Of a stretch of DNA of 64,000 nucleotides, positions 53,321 through 62,164 are shown one piece after another. A model generated the notes under the pieces. The model did no database searches and was not told the DNA's origin. It worked only from the letters and a program-made list of their open reading frames with translations. The stretch is from NCBI RefSeq assembly GCF_008629675.1, contig NZ_VWOX01000003.1:1-64000 (forward strand), given 5' to 3'. This DNA comes from Roseiconus nitratireducens (GTDB taxonomy: Bacteria > Planctomycetota > Planctomycetia > Pirellulales > Pirellulaceae). How positions within the stretch are numbered: the first letter of the stretch is position 1; every line of letters starts with the position of its first letter. The position numbers and the translations under genes were made by a program.

Positions 53321-55642
53321 ATGCCTCTTCGAATTCTTTCCGTCCTGGCCGTGGTTTTCACCTGCCTTCCGGTATGCCAAGGGGTTTGCGAAGAGCCCCC
53401 GTCGCTGAACCTTGACCGGATTTACAACTCGTCGGATTTCGATGAGCGTTCGGTCGGCAGCAAGTGGCTGCCGAAGTTGCCAGACCGCGGTTCCAGCTAC
53501 AGCGTGCTTGAACCAACCGAAGAAGGTGGATCCGGAAACGGAATCGTGGGATACGACGCCGCGACCGGCAATCGGACCATCCTGGTGGCAGCGTCAGAAC
53601 TGGTCCCGCCGGGTAAGACGGAAGCGTTATCGGTCGACGGCTATCAATGGTCCCGCGATCTCAGCCGGGTGCTGATCTACACCAATTCCGTTCGCGTCTG
53701 GCGCCAGAACACACGGGGCGATTACTGGTTGCTCGATCGCGGAACGGGGCAATTGACGAAACTAGGTGCGGACGGACCTCCGCAGTCGATGATGTACGCC
53801 AAGTTCTCGCCCGGCGGCAATCGCGTCGCTTTTGTGCGCGAGGGCAATCTATTCGTCCAAGACCTGGTGGACCACTCGATCCGACAAATCACGACGCGCA
53901 CAAACGAACGCATCCTCAACGGAGCCTCGGACTGGGTGTACGAGGAGGAGTTCGGTTTGCGGGATGCTTTCCGGTGGAGCCCCGACGGAGATCGGATTGC
54001 TTTCTGGCACTTTGACACCACCGGCGTCCAGGACTTCACGATCATCAACAACACCGACTCGCTTTATCCGACGGTGGAAACGTTCGCCTATCCCAAAGCC
54101 GGCACGCGGAATTCTGCGGTACGGATCGGCATCGTCGAATTGGCTCGATCGACCATTCACTGGGTCGACCTGCCCGGGGACCCGCGAGAGACCTACATTC
54201 CACGCATCGAGTGGATCGACAAAACCGGCGCTCTGTTGATCCGCCAGATGAATCGCTTGCAGAATCGTGAATCCTTCTACCTGGTCGATGTGGCCTCCGG
54301 CGAGAAGCGGCTCGTCCACACCGAAACCGATCCAGCTTGGATTGATCTGCAAGATCAACTGTATTTTGACGCCGGCAACCAGACGTTCTTTTACCTCAGC
54401 GACCGAGACGGCTGGCGGCATGTTTATCGCATTTCGGTGACCGACGGCGGCGACCCGAACACCGCGCCGCGGTCCGTCGAACCTTCCGGGGCTCCGCTGA
54501 CTCGCGGCGACTTTGACGTGATCGATCTGCTGGGTGTGGTCCCCAACGATTCCGATGGCGGCGAATCGGTTTACCTGATCGCCTCGCCCGATTCGGCAAC
54601 CGACCGATTCCTGTACCGCGCCAACACCGCCAACGGAAAACTGCAACGGGTCACGCCCGCGAGCGCCGAAGGTGTCCATCACTACGACCTTGCTCCGCAT
54701 GGCGATTTTGCCATCCATCGATTCAGCACGGCCAACACGCCCAGCACCACCGAGGTCGTTTCACTGCCGGATCACCAAATCGTCCGAGTTCTGGAAGATA
54801 ACCAGAAGCTGGCCGAACGCCTGCAGGCACTGGACCTTCCGCCGGTGGAGTTTTTTCGCATCGACATCGGACCAACATCCTTGGACGCCTGGTCGATCTC
54901 GCCCAAGCAGCTTGAACCCGGAAAGCGGTACCCGTTGCTGGTCCAGGTTTACGGTGAACCGGCCGGTTCGACGGTGGTCAATCGCTGGGGCGGCACGACG
55001 TCCCTGTGGCACCGAATGATGGCGGACAACGGTTACGTGGTCGTCAGCATCGACAATCGGGGGAGCAACGTTCCACGAGGTCGCCACTTTCGCAAAACCG
55101 TCTATCGTCGCCTCGGAACCCTGGGACCGGACGATCAGGCGGCAGCGGTGCGTCAGCTGCTAAGCGAACGTCCAAACCTTGATCCGCAGCGGATCGGCAC
55201 CTGGGGCTGGAGCGGCGGCGGGACGTCCTCATTGCACTCCATCTTCCGCTACCCCGACCTGTATCGGACCGCCGTTGCAATCGCACCGGTGGCCAACCTC
55301 CGCTATTACGACACGATCTACGAAGAACGGTACATGGGTCTGCCATCGGATAACGTCGAAGGTTATCGCAGCGGATCTCCGATCCACTTTGTCGAACAGT
55401 TCCAGGGCAATCTGCTATTGATCCACGGCACGGCTGACGACAACGTCCACTATCAGGTAACGGAGTTACTGATCAACGAATTGATTGCGCGCAACAAACA
55501 ATTCGATTTATTCATCTATCCCGGTCGCACGCACTCGATCCGCGAACGGAAGAACACACGGATGCACCTGATGACGTTGGTGACGGAGTACCTGCTTGAA
55601 AACCTGCCGGCGGGCGGGGTCGCGGCGTCGAAAGAGCCTTGA
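53321..55642 (+). CDS. exported dipeptidyl peptidase IV-like S9 serine peptidase
   Basis: This 773-residue protein has a signal peptide (residues 1-23). An eight-bladed propeller N-domain (residues about 50-490, with YEEEFGLRDAFRWSPDGDRI and FWHFDTTGVQDF) is followed by an alpha/beta hydrolase domain. The catalytic triad reads as Ser631 in GWSGGG, Asp706 in HGTADDNVHYQ and His738 in YPGRTHSI. EERYMGLPSDN is typical of DPP-IV. It removes N-terminal dipeptides, often X-Pro, from peptides in the periplasm. It lies 71 bp after the PAP2 gene. Confidence 0.92.
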   Translation: MPLRILSVLAVVFTCLPVCQGVCEEPPSLNLDRIYNSSDFDERSVGSKWLPKLPDRGSSYSVLEPTEEGGSGNGIVGYDAATGNRTILVAASELVPPGKTEALSVDGYQWSRDLSRVLIYTNSVRVWRQNTRGDYWLLDRGTGQLTKLGADGPPQSMMYAKFSPGGNRVAFVREGNLFVQDLVDHSIRQITTRTNERILNGASDWVYEEEFGLRDAFRWSPDGDRIAFWHFDTTGVQDFTIINNTDSLYPTVETFAYPKAGTRNSAVRIGIVELARSTIHWVDLPGDPRETYIPRIEWIDKTGALLIRQMNRLQNRESFYLVDVASGEKRLVHTETDPAWIDLQDQLYFDAGNQTFFYLSDRDGWRHVYRISVTDGGDPNTAPRSVEPSGAPLTRGDFDVIDLLGVVPNDSDGGESVYLIASPDSATDRFLYRANTANGKLQRVTPASAEGVHHYDLAPHGDFAIHRFSTANTPSTTEVVSLPDHQIVRVLEDNQKLAERLQALDLPPVEFFRIDIGPTSLDAWSISPKQLEPGKRYPLLVQVYGEPAGSTVVNRWGGTTSLWHRMMADNGYVVVSIDNRGSNVPRGRHFRKTVYRRLGTLGPDDQAAAVRQLLSERPNLDPQRIGTWGWSGGGTSSLHSIFRYPDLYRTAVAIAPVANLRYYDTIYEERYMGLPSDNVEGYRSGSPIHFVEQFQGNLLLIHGTADDNVHYQVTELLINELIARNKQFDLFIYPGRTHSIRERKNTRMHLMTLVTEYLLENLPAGGVAASKEP

Positions 55643-55673
55643 GGCGACGCGATGCCCCGCACCTGCCAATCCG

Positions 55674-55721
55674 AGTAGCTACGCTCGCCAGAGCGTGGCA
55701 TTCCGCCGCGATCGCCACGGC
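55674..55721. repeat. REP-like palindromic repeat, copy 2
   Basis: GTAGCTACGCTCGCCAGAGCG, then TTCCGCCGCGATCGCCACGG, matches the module at 46634-46687. It lies about 30 bp after the DPP-IV-like gene. Confidence 0.7.
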
Positions 55722-55777
55722 ACCGACCGCGTTTTGCGAGATTCAGGCAGGGCCTAGCGGGACATCGTCCTCTTAAT

Positions 55778-55799
55778 ACCCGCGGCTAGCACCACGCGG
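55778..55799. repeat. CTAGCCGCGGGT repeat, inverted copy
   Basis: This is the reverse complement of 52191-52212, with 20 of 22 positions matching by eye. Both copies lie in gaps beside the PAP2/DPP-IV pair, one at each side. Confidence 0.7.
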
Positions 55800-55866
55800 G
55801 GCACTCAAAGTGCCGCTGTCCAGCTAGCCGCTGTGCCGCGAATCAAAACACGGCTCAGCGACGGTT

Positions 55867-56070
55867 TCAACCGGCGCGTCGGCGGGCGGCTCGTTGGAAG
55901 GAGTCCAAGATTTGGTCCACCGATTCGCCGCGTTGGATCCGCTGGCGAAACAGTGCCGCGTCGACCGGACCGCTGGGGCGATTCAACTGTTCCAACAATT
56001 GCCGAATCGTCGGAAGGTCCATTTCCAAAACGATGGACTCGGGCGAGCCCGTTGCGTGGTTCTTGATCAT
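55867..56070 (-). CDS. small helical hypothetical protein
   Basis: This 67-residue protein reads MIKNHATGSPESIVLEMDLP, then TIRQLLEQLNRPSGPVDAAL and GESVDQILDSFQRAARRRAG. Two amphipathic helices joined by a Pro/Gly turn give a sensible small protein, and its codon use resembles its neighbours. It is leftward like the two-component genes upstream, but a 280-bp gap containing a REP-like element separates them. No family is recognised. Confidence 0.5.
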   Translation of the reverse strand: MIKNHATGSPESIVLEMDLPTIRQLLEQLNRPSGPVDAALFRQRIQRGESVDQILDSFQRAARRRAG

Positions 56071-56292
56071 CGGCCACGGCCTGCTGGCGAAGCGTACGAA
56101 GATGGGCGGTCGGCCGCTGGCTCCCTCGTCGGGGCACCGGTGGGACCCTGCCCCCTTCCTTCGATCCAGTCGTGAACCGGTTGGAGTTTTTTGTGGGCAA
56201 GAGTTCCGAAAGCGTCACAATCCGCAAGGCTCTCGGAGCGGTTGTACCGATTGGGCAGTCCGACCTGCCTGCGGTTTTGCCGGCGATCCTCC

Positions 56293-56354
56293 GGTAGCGT
56301 CACTGCCAGAGCGTGGAACATGAAGCTTCGCCGCCGTCTGGCGACGGCAGCTAC
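56293..56354. repeat. REP-like palindromic repeat, copy 3, containing the stop of the PhoB-like gene
   Basis: The 62-bp unit runs from GGTAGC to GCTAC with CTGCCAGAGCGTGG and CGCCGTCTGGCGACGGC inside, so its ends are mutually inverted. The terminal GCTAC (56350-56354) includes the TAG stop (minus strand, 56351-56353) of the response regulator gene. Confidence 0.75.
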
Positions 56355-57037
56355 TCTTTGAAGCGGTATCCGACGCCGCGAACCGTTTCGATCAAATCCG
56401 CGGACCCGCCCATCTTCTTCCGCAATGCCCGCACGTGCACGTCGATGGTGCGGTCCAGGACGACGGTGTCTTCCCCAAGAGCCGCGTCGACCAATTCGCT
56501 CCGTCCGAACGCGCGGCCGGGTTGGCGGATCAACGTGTCCAACAAACGGAACTCGCTTTTGGTCAATCGCAGCGGCGATTGATCGATCGTGACCACAAAC
56601 CGTCGCCGGTCGACGGTCACGTTCTGGTGAGAGACCGCTTCGTGATCGTCCAATAGCGGCTCGCGCCGACGCAGGAGCGCTTTGATCCGTTGCAGCAAGA
56701 CCTTGTAGCTTTCAACCGGTTTGACCACGTAGTCATCGGCTCCGACAGCAAACCCCACCACCTGATCCGACTCTTCGCCCATGGCGCTCAGCATCAGAAT
56801 CAACGTTTCGCGGGTCTTCGGATCGGCACGCAACTGTTTGCAAACTTCGACGCCGCCCAGAATCGGCAAGTCGATATCCAGGACCACCAGGTCCGGCAGG
56901 TAAAGCTTGGCTTGATCCACGCCGTCGCGGCCATCTGACGCTCGGTACACCTCGTATCCGGCGCGTTTGAGTTGATACTCGAGTGTCTCGGCCAAGGGGC
57001 CGTAATCTTCGACGATCAGAACCTTGGTATTGGACAT
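56351..57037 (-). CDS. OmpR/PhoB-family response regulator
   Basis: This protein has 228 residues from the ATG at 57037. The receiver domain (residues 1-118) has KVLIVEDYGPLAE, phospho-acceptor Asp in LVVLDIDLPILGG and DDYVVKPVE with the conserved Lys. The C-terminal winged helix has KSEFRLLDTLIRQPGRAFGR, then DRTIDVHVRALRKKMG and RGVGYRF. It activates or represses transcription after phosphorylation by the adjacent kinase gene 189 bp upstream. PhoB-like is a subfamily guess; phosphate genes are not nearby. Confidence 0.94.
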   Translation of the reverse strand: MSNTKVLIVEDYGPLAETLEYQLKRAGYEVYRASDGRDGVDQAKLYLPDLVVLDIDLPILGGVEVCKQLRADPKTRETLILMLSAMGEESDQVVGFAVGADDYVVKPVESYKVLLQRIKALLRRREPLLDDHEAVSHQNVTVDRRRFVVTIDQSPLRLTKSEFRLLDTLIRQPGRAFGRSELVDAALGEDTVVLDRTIDVHVRALRKKMGGSADLIETVRGVGYRFKE

Positions 57038-57226
57038 GCTTCTTGGCTTGTCGGTATTCGACCAGTTCGGGAAAACCAGTTCAGGATAAACCAGGTTGGG
57101 GAAAAGGAGGCAGCGAATTGGGCCGGGAGAATGACCCTCGGTGCTTGGCAGCCATGGTGGTGAAATCGTTGAAAAAGTACACCCTACCACCGCCATTCTT
57201 GCAATGAATGTTTTGTGAAGAACCCG

Positions 57227-58963
57227 CTATCCCTGCGGCGAGGGCAGCCACACTTCAAACGTCGCCCCCTCCCCAGGGCTACTGATGACATGGACCGTTC
57301 CGTCGAGCGCTCGGGTGAGATTTTTCACAATGGACAGGCCGATTCCGGTGCCGCCGTCGGGCAACTTTCGACTGCGATCGACCCGATAAAACCGCTCAAA
57401 AATCCGTTCCTGATACTCCGGAGCGATCCCCACCCCGTCATCCTTTACGGCCATGATCCAGCCGCCCTCGTGGCGGCGGCAGTGAACCGTCACGTGCCCG
57501 CCCGCGTCGGTGTGCCGCAACGCGTTGCTGACCAGGTTTTGGGTGATCGCCAGGGCGGCTTCGGCATCGGCCATGACGCGAACCGGTTCGGCGCTGGGGG
57601 TGACGGTCAAGTCGATCTGCTTGGCCGCCGCCACCGGCAGGAACGAGGCCATCGCCTTCTCGATCACGTCGCGCAGATCAATCGATTGGATCAGCAAGGT
57701 GGATTTCCCCGACTGTGCCCGGGCCAGCCGCATCATGTCGGAAATCAGTTCTTCCAAACGTAAGCACTGCTGGTCGATCTGAGCGACGAAGTGCTTCGCC
57801 GCGTCGGGATCATCCTCGATCGCCAATTCGACCGTTTCCGCGTAGCCTTTGATGGCAGCCAACGGAGTCTTCAATTCGTGGGAAACGTTGGCGATAAACT
57901 CCCGCCGAATCGCTTCCACCCGCTGCGTCTCGGTTTCGTCCCGCAGCAACAACAGCAGGTGGGGCGGATCGGAAGTCATGATCTGATCGACTCGAACGGC
58001 GATCGGACGCACCGTCGAACCGTCAATGATTTCCACCGACACATTCCGGGCCACATGTTGCATGCGGGTCTGATTGACCGCGGCGACGATCTCCGGCACT
58101 CGCACCAGTTCCGAAAACTTGCGGCCCAAGTAAACCCCGTTGGAGGGCAATGCCAACAGACGGCGGGCGGCTTGATTGATCAACACGATTTCCGTCGCCG
58201 GCGACAACATCAGAATCCCGTCGGTCATGTGCGACAACACCGTGGTTGTCCGCACCGAGTCGGAATGCAGTTTCAAAAACCGCTGATTCCAGGACTCCGC
58301 GGCGCTGCGTTCTTTCTCATAGGCAGACTCGGCACTCTCCCATCGCAGCAGACTGTGGACCACCGTGGCGGTGCCAACCAGAAAACAAATGGCGGCTGCG
58401 ACGACCACCATGGCGTAACCCGAGACGCCCAGGATGGCGGCCAGCCAGATCGCCGCGACGATGACGACCATTCCGGCGATCGTGCTGCCGGTCTTAGGTC
58501 GAAACGCCAGCCGGTCAATCGTCCGCTCCGGCAATCCATAGCTGGGGCCCGGATCCCCGATCGGGGCGACCGAAACACCGCCGAACGATGAGGCACTGGC
58601 GGAGGAAGCACTGACAGAGGAAGCACTGACAGAGGAAGCACTGACTGGGGAAGCACTGACTGGGGAAGCACTGACTGGGGAAGCACTGACTGGGGAAGCA
58701 CTGGCTGGGGAAGCACTGACTGGGGAAGCACTGGCTGGGGAAGCACTAACTGATGAACCACTTCGCCCGATGCCTGCGACGGATTCTGTCTTTGCGTTGG
58801 GGGCCCCCGCAGCCGCGCGCCCGTCGTTGCTCGCGCCCCCGTCGTCCGCGCGGCGGTCGTCGGTCGCAGGCGGAGCGGTCTGCCCGGAGACGACCTGGTC
58901 GCGAAAGCTGGGGTCGGAAAGCGGCGCCTCGCGGTTCGATTGGCTGCCAAGCGGATCATGCAT
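57227..58963 (-). CDS. PhoR-like sensor histidine kinase with repetitive N-terminus
   Basis: This protein has 578 residues from the ATG at 58963, which shares a base with the phosphatase stop. The N-terminal 160 residues are hydrophilic and include eleven SASPV/SASPA-type pentads (residues about 70-127; DNA 58585-58755). Two membrane helices (about 163-204) stand nearly back to back, so there is almost no periplasmic sensor. Then come a linker, a PAS domain (LSHMTDGILMLSPATEIVLI), HisKA with FIANVSHELKTPLAAIKGYA (His362) and HATPase (NLVSNALRHTD; DDGVGIAPEYQ; GGTGIGLSIVKNL). It pairs with the downstream PhoB-like regulator. Confidence 0.93.
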   Translation of the reverse strand: MHDPLGSQSNREAPLSDPSFRDQVVSGQTAPPATDDRRADDGGASNDGRAAAGAPNAKTESVAGIGRSGSSVSASPASASPVSASPASASPVSASPVSASPVSASPVSASSVSASSVSASSASASSFGGVSVAPIGDPGPSYGLPERTIDRLAFRPKTGSTIAGMVVIVAAIWLAAILGVSGYAMVVVAAAICFLVGTATVVHSLLRWESAESAYEKERSAAESWNQRFLKLHSDSVRTTTVLSHMTDGILMLSPATEIVLINQAARRLLALPSNGVYLGRKFSELVRVPEIVAAVNQTRMQHVARNVSVEIIDGSTVRPIAVRVDQIMTSDPPHLLLLLRDETETQRVEAIRREFIANVSHELKTPLAAIKGYAETVELAIEDDPDAAKHFVAQIDQQCLRLEELISDMMRLARAQSGKSTLLIQSIDLRDVIEKAMASFLPVAAAKQIDLTVTPSAEPVRVMADAEAALAITQNLVSNALRHTDAGGHVTVHCRRHEGGWIMAVKDDGVGIAPEYQERIFERFYRVDRSRKLPDGGTGIGLSIVKNLTRALDGTVHVISSPGEGATFEVWLPSPQG

Positions 58964-59736
58964 CAATCTGGCTCATCGGTCGCTTCGTTTGGGGGCGCAG
59001 CGCAGTCTGACGCATTTCGCCCTTTGGTCAACCGCGATCGCACTGCCCGAAATCCGCTGGACATCAGATGCCACAAGGCTTCGGCCGGCACCCGCCGACG
59101 GTGTCCCTTGCGGTCGACCTGGATGACTTCATCGGTCGTCACATCCATCGCGGTCAAGTATCCGGTGCCGAAGCAATACGTGTCGACAAACACCAGGTAA
59201 CCCAGGTCGCGAATACAACCGGCCGGCTGCGGCGTGTGGCCGACATAGACGCGTTTGCCGGTGAAGTGGGGCGGTGGCGTCACCGCACCCAGGTGCGTCC
59301 AGTAACGGATCTCGTCGGACTGCTGATCCATCGGCAGGTGCGCCACATAGCCGGCGTGAACGAAGATCTGTTCGGCGGTCTCGTAGTAGGGACGGAGGGA
59401 CCGCAGGAATCGCTCGTGATCGGACGGAATCTTGTCCAGCGAGCCGCCATAGCTGGTGACGGTCGCTTTCCCACCGGTGCTCAACCACATGTCACTGTTC
59501 AACCCGCCGAAGGCGACGCCCATCAACATGATTTCGTGGTTACCACGAAGCGGGACGACCCGGCACCGATCTTGCAACTCAATCACCTGATCGATCACGC
59601 CCCGGCTGTCCGGCCCGCGATCCACATAATCACCCAGGAAGACGATTTCGTCCTCCGGTTGCGGCGCGATGCACTCGATCAGGGTTCGGAGCGCCTTGGA
59701 GCAACCGTGGATGTCACCAATCACAAAACGCCGCAT
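58963..59736 (-). CDS. PPP-family serine/threonine protein phosphatase
   Basis: This protein has 257 residues from the ATG at 59736. Metal motifs are FVIGDIHGCSKAL (GDxHG), IVFLGDYVDRGPDSRG (GDxVDRG) and VVPLRGNHEIM (GNHE), with later histidines in FVHAGYV and YVGHTPQPAG. These are the signatures of PrpA/PrpE-type bacterial phosphatases. Its stop overlaps the start of the histidine kinase gene, suggesting that it works with, or reads out, that pathway. The C-terminal tail is charged and variable. Confidence 0.92.
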   Translation of the reverse strand: MRRFVIGDIHGCSKALRTLIECIAPQPEDEIVFLGDYVDRGPDSRGVIDQVIELQDRCRVVPLRGNHEIMLMGVAFGGLNSDMWLSTGGKATVTSYGGSLDKIPSDHERFLRSLRPYYETAEQIFVHAGYVAHLPMDQQSDEIRYWTHLGAVTPPPHFTGKRVYVGHTPQPAGCIRDLGYLVFVDTYCFGTGYLTAMDVTTDEVIQVDRKGHRRRVPAEALWHLMSSGFRAVRSRLTKGRNASDCAAPPNEATDEPD

Positions 59737-59750
59737 CAATGAAGCCGTTT

Positions 59751-60311
59751 TCAATTGACCATCGGATCGGTGAACTGCAGTCCGGGTGAGATGGATGACA
59801 ACACCTCGCGTCCGCAACGCTTGACCGAGTCTTCCCAGATGTCGCTCGGCGCGGCAAAAACCAGTTCCGCGCTGGCCGGTCCCACCAGCCAACCGCCGGA
59901 TTGCATCTCCGATTCAAGCTGGTTGGGTCCCCAGCCGGAGTACTGCGACACGAAGCGCACCGACGCATCGACTCGGGTCAGCAACAACCGCAGATGGTCT
60001 TCATCGCCCGTCAACCAGATCCGCGACGTGGGCTCACCGATCGGAGCTCCGACCCCCTGCAGGTCATGCAGCGCCAACAGCGGCCCGTCGACGGGACCGC
60101 CTTCGAACAGGTGATCGTCATCGCGAACGGGACCCTTGGGCAAGGAAAGTTCGACAACCTGGCTGAGCCGGCGATCGGTGGGGCGATTGAGCGTCAATCC
60201 GAACGCGCCCTGTTCGTCGTGGTTGACGATCAGCACCACGCTGCGAATGAAATTGGGGTCACCCAGGTAAGGCGACGCGATCAGCAATTTCCCGCTCAGA
60301 GATTCGCTCAT
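59751..60311 (-). CDS. AlgH/YqgE (UPF0301) protein
   Basis: This 186-residue protein has the family signature at the N-terminus (LSGKLLIASPYLGDPNFIRS, VVLIVNHDEQGAFGLTLNRP), FEGGPVDGPLLALHD and VSQYSGWGPNQLESEMQSGG, followed by WLVGPAS. AlgH was named for alginate control in Pseudomonas; its biochemical role is unsettled. It lies 3 bp after the synthase stop and 14 bp before the phosphatase start, so it is part of one operon. Confidence 0.93.
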   Translation of the reverse strand: MSESLSGKLLIASPYLGDPNFIRSVVLIVNHDEQGAFGLTLNRPTDRRLSQVVELSLPKGPVRDDDHLFEGGPVDGPLLALHDLQGVGAPIGEPTSRIWLTGDEDHLRLLLTRVDASVRFVSQYSGWGPNQLESEMQSGGWLVGPASAELVFAAPSDIWEDSVKRCGREVLSSISPGLQFTDPMVN

Positions 60312-60314
60312 AGC

Positions 60315-61319
60315 TCATCCACCGGAGAGATCTTTCCACAGACACCCCGCCCACGAGAGTCCGACACCGAAACCGATCAGCATGTTAACCGATTGACGAT
60401 CCATCCGCCCGGACTTTCGCAGCCGGTCGATCAGAATCGGGAGCGTGCAAGACACCGTGTTGCCGACATCCGCCAGTTCGATCGGCAAGCGTTCGGGGAC
60501 CAGGTCCATCCGCAGTCGTAACTGCTCGAGCATCTTCCAGGTGGCCTGATGCATCAAATATTGCGAAATGTCCTTGTCGGACAAACCCTGCTTTTGGAGG
60601 ATCTGGTCGATCAGCCGCGGCACCGCGTCGACGGTGAAATTGATCAGGCTTGGGCCGTCCATGTACAGGCGACTTTTCCAGCGTTTGCGGTGCCTGGGTT
60701 TGATGGCGTCGCCGGCGGGCCGCGCCCCGCCGTCACCGACCAACAGCATGTCGCCGCCGCTGCCGTCGCTGCCGAATTGGAACCCCCACATCGAACGCTC
60801 CTCCGAGGCGGTCACCAACGTCGCCGCGGCTCCATCACCGAAAATCGTTCGCAGGCTGCGATCGTCCTCGTCAATGAACTTGCTGTACGTCTCGGCCGTC
60901 AAAAACAAAATCCGCTCCGCGACCCCGCTCTGGATCAGTCCGTCGGCCATCGCCAGCCCGTACACGTAGCCGCTGCAGCCCAAGTTGAAATCCAGCGCGC
61001 CACAGCGGGTCGGCAGCGACAGTCGGTCCTGGATCAGGCAGCTGGTCGTCGGCAGCGGGTAGTCCGGCGTCTGGGTGCAGAACAACACAAAGTCGATCGT
61101 CGACGGATCGATCTGCTGCTCGGCGAACAGTTTTTCCGCCGCGGCAACGGCCAGGTCGCTGGACGTTTCATCCGGGGCAGCAATGTGACGCTGGGCGATC
61201 CCCGTCTTTTCTTCGATCACCTTCAGGTCCCATCGCGGGAACGCCTGCTGAAGCTCCTCGTTCGTTTCGACCCTGGCGGGCAAGTGTACGGCGATGGGGC
61301 CAAGTTGAGCGTAGGGCAC
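60315..61319 (-). CDS. FabH-like ketoacyl-ACP synthase III
   Basis: This 334-residue thiolase-fold condensing enzyme keeps the Cys-His-Asn triad: C115 in NLGCSGYVYGLA, H257 in LMHQATWKMLEQL and N287 in DVGNTVSCTLP. Other features are EEKTGIAQRHIAAPDE and IFGDGAAATLV. It primes fatty acids or makes a specialised acyl product. Its clustering with AlgH, phosphatase and two-component genes rather than with fab genes suggests a specialised role. The start at 61319 follows a 92-bp gap. Confidence 0.9.
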   Translation of the reverse strand: MPYAQLGPIAVHLPARVETNEELQQAFPRWDLKVIEEKTGIAQRHIAAPDETSSDLAVAAAEKLFAEQQIDPSTIDFVLFCTQTPDYPLPTTSCLIQDRLSLPTRCGALDFNLGCSGYVYGLAMADGLIQSGVAERILFLTAETYSKFIDEDDRSLRTIFGDGAAATLVTASEERSMWGFQFGSDGSGGDMLLVGDGGARPAGDAIKPRHRKRWKSRLYMDGPSLINFTVDAVPRLIDQILQKQGLSDKDISQYLMHQATWKMLEQLRLRMDLVPERLPIELADVGNTVSCTLPILIDRLRKSGRMDRQSVNMLIGFGVGLSWAGCLWKDLSGG

Positions 61320-61411
61320 AGACGCAATCCGAATGGAACGGGGGAATCAGCTGACGCAACGAGTGGGGAAACACCGGCCGGCGTGAACCCGCCCGGCAGG
61401 ATCGGGAAAGC

Positions 61412-62071
61412 CTAGCAATTCGACCGGTCAAGGTGGACCCCAAGACCGTCCGAGCAGCGATAGAGTTGTTGTTCGGTGACCACCCAATCCATTCGCACGT
61501 CATGGTCGGCCATCGGCACCCGCGGGCACACCTGACACTGGTACGCCAGTCCCACCAGCACGACGTCCGGTCGCGCTTCGGCCAGGCAGCGATCATAGTA
61601 TCCCCGGCCGTAGCCGAGCCGGCCGCCTTGAGCATCAAACGCGACCCCCGGAACCAGGACCACGTCCGCGTCCGCGATCGACGCGCCCCGATCCGGATCG
61701 TCCCGCAATTCCACCCGCGGTTCCAGAACTCCGAACGTTCCCGGCTGCAAGTCGTCGATCGAATGCAGCCGGAACAGCCGCATCTGGTCTCCAACGCAGT
61801 ACGGCACCAGCACCGCCGGCCCCGTTTGGATCGCCGAAGGCAACGCGGCGCGGGTGCGAACCTCGTCGCGAACATCGACGTACCACAAAACTGACTTGGC
61901 GGACCGGTAGCTGGGCATCGCTTGCACCTGCCGGATAATGAGGTCACTCGCCCCATCTTTGTCCGCCATTTCCCGCCGGGCTTGCGCGGCCGCCTGACGA
62001 ATCTCCGCTTTGTCCTGATCGGCATTGTCCTGATCGGCATTGTCCTGATCGGCATTGTCCTTATCGGCCAT
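61412..62071 (-). CDS. 5-formyltetrahydrofolate cyclo-ligase
   Basis: This 219-residue protein converts 5-formyl-THF to methenyl-THF with ATP. Signatures are LVPGVAFDAQGGRLGYGRGY, then YDRCLAEARPDVVLVGLAYQ and the late DHDVRMDWVVTE. The N-terminus carries NADQD pentads in tandem (DNA about 62015-62062, 15-bp units), so length may vary. The family is about 180-200 residues. It lies 93 bp after rhaB. Confidence 0.92.
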   Translation of the reverse strand: MADKDNADQDNADQDNADQDKAEIRQAAAQARREMADKDGASDLIIRQVQAMPSYRSAKSVLWYVDVRDEVRTRAALPSAIQTGPAVLVPYCVGDQMRLFRLHSIDDLQPGTFGVLEPRVELRDDPDRGASIADADVVLVPGVAFDAQGGRLGYGRGYYDRCLAEARPDVVLVGLAYQCQVCPRVPMADHDVRMDWVVTEQQLYRCSDGLGVHLDRSNC

Positions 62072-62164
62072 GACGCATCACCCACCAGGCCTCGACCGAT
62101 GCGGTTCGCCAAATCCGCCCAAAGTCTGGCGTCCGGCTCGCGAAAGACGTCACGTTTGTTCCGC

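Noticed and set aside
55805..56227. 140-codon minus-strand ORF
   Set aside because: Arg/Pro/Thr-rich shadow; the 67-codon frame at 55867-56070 has better protein character.
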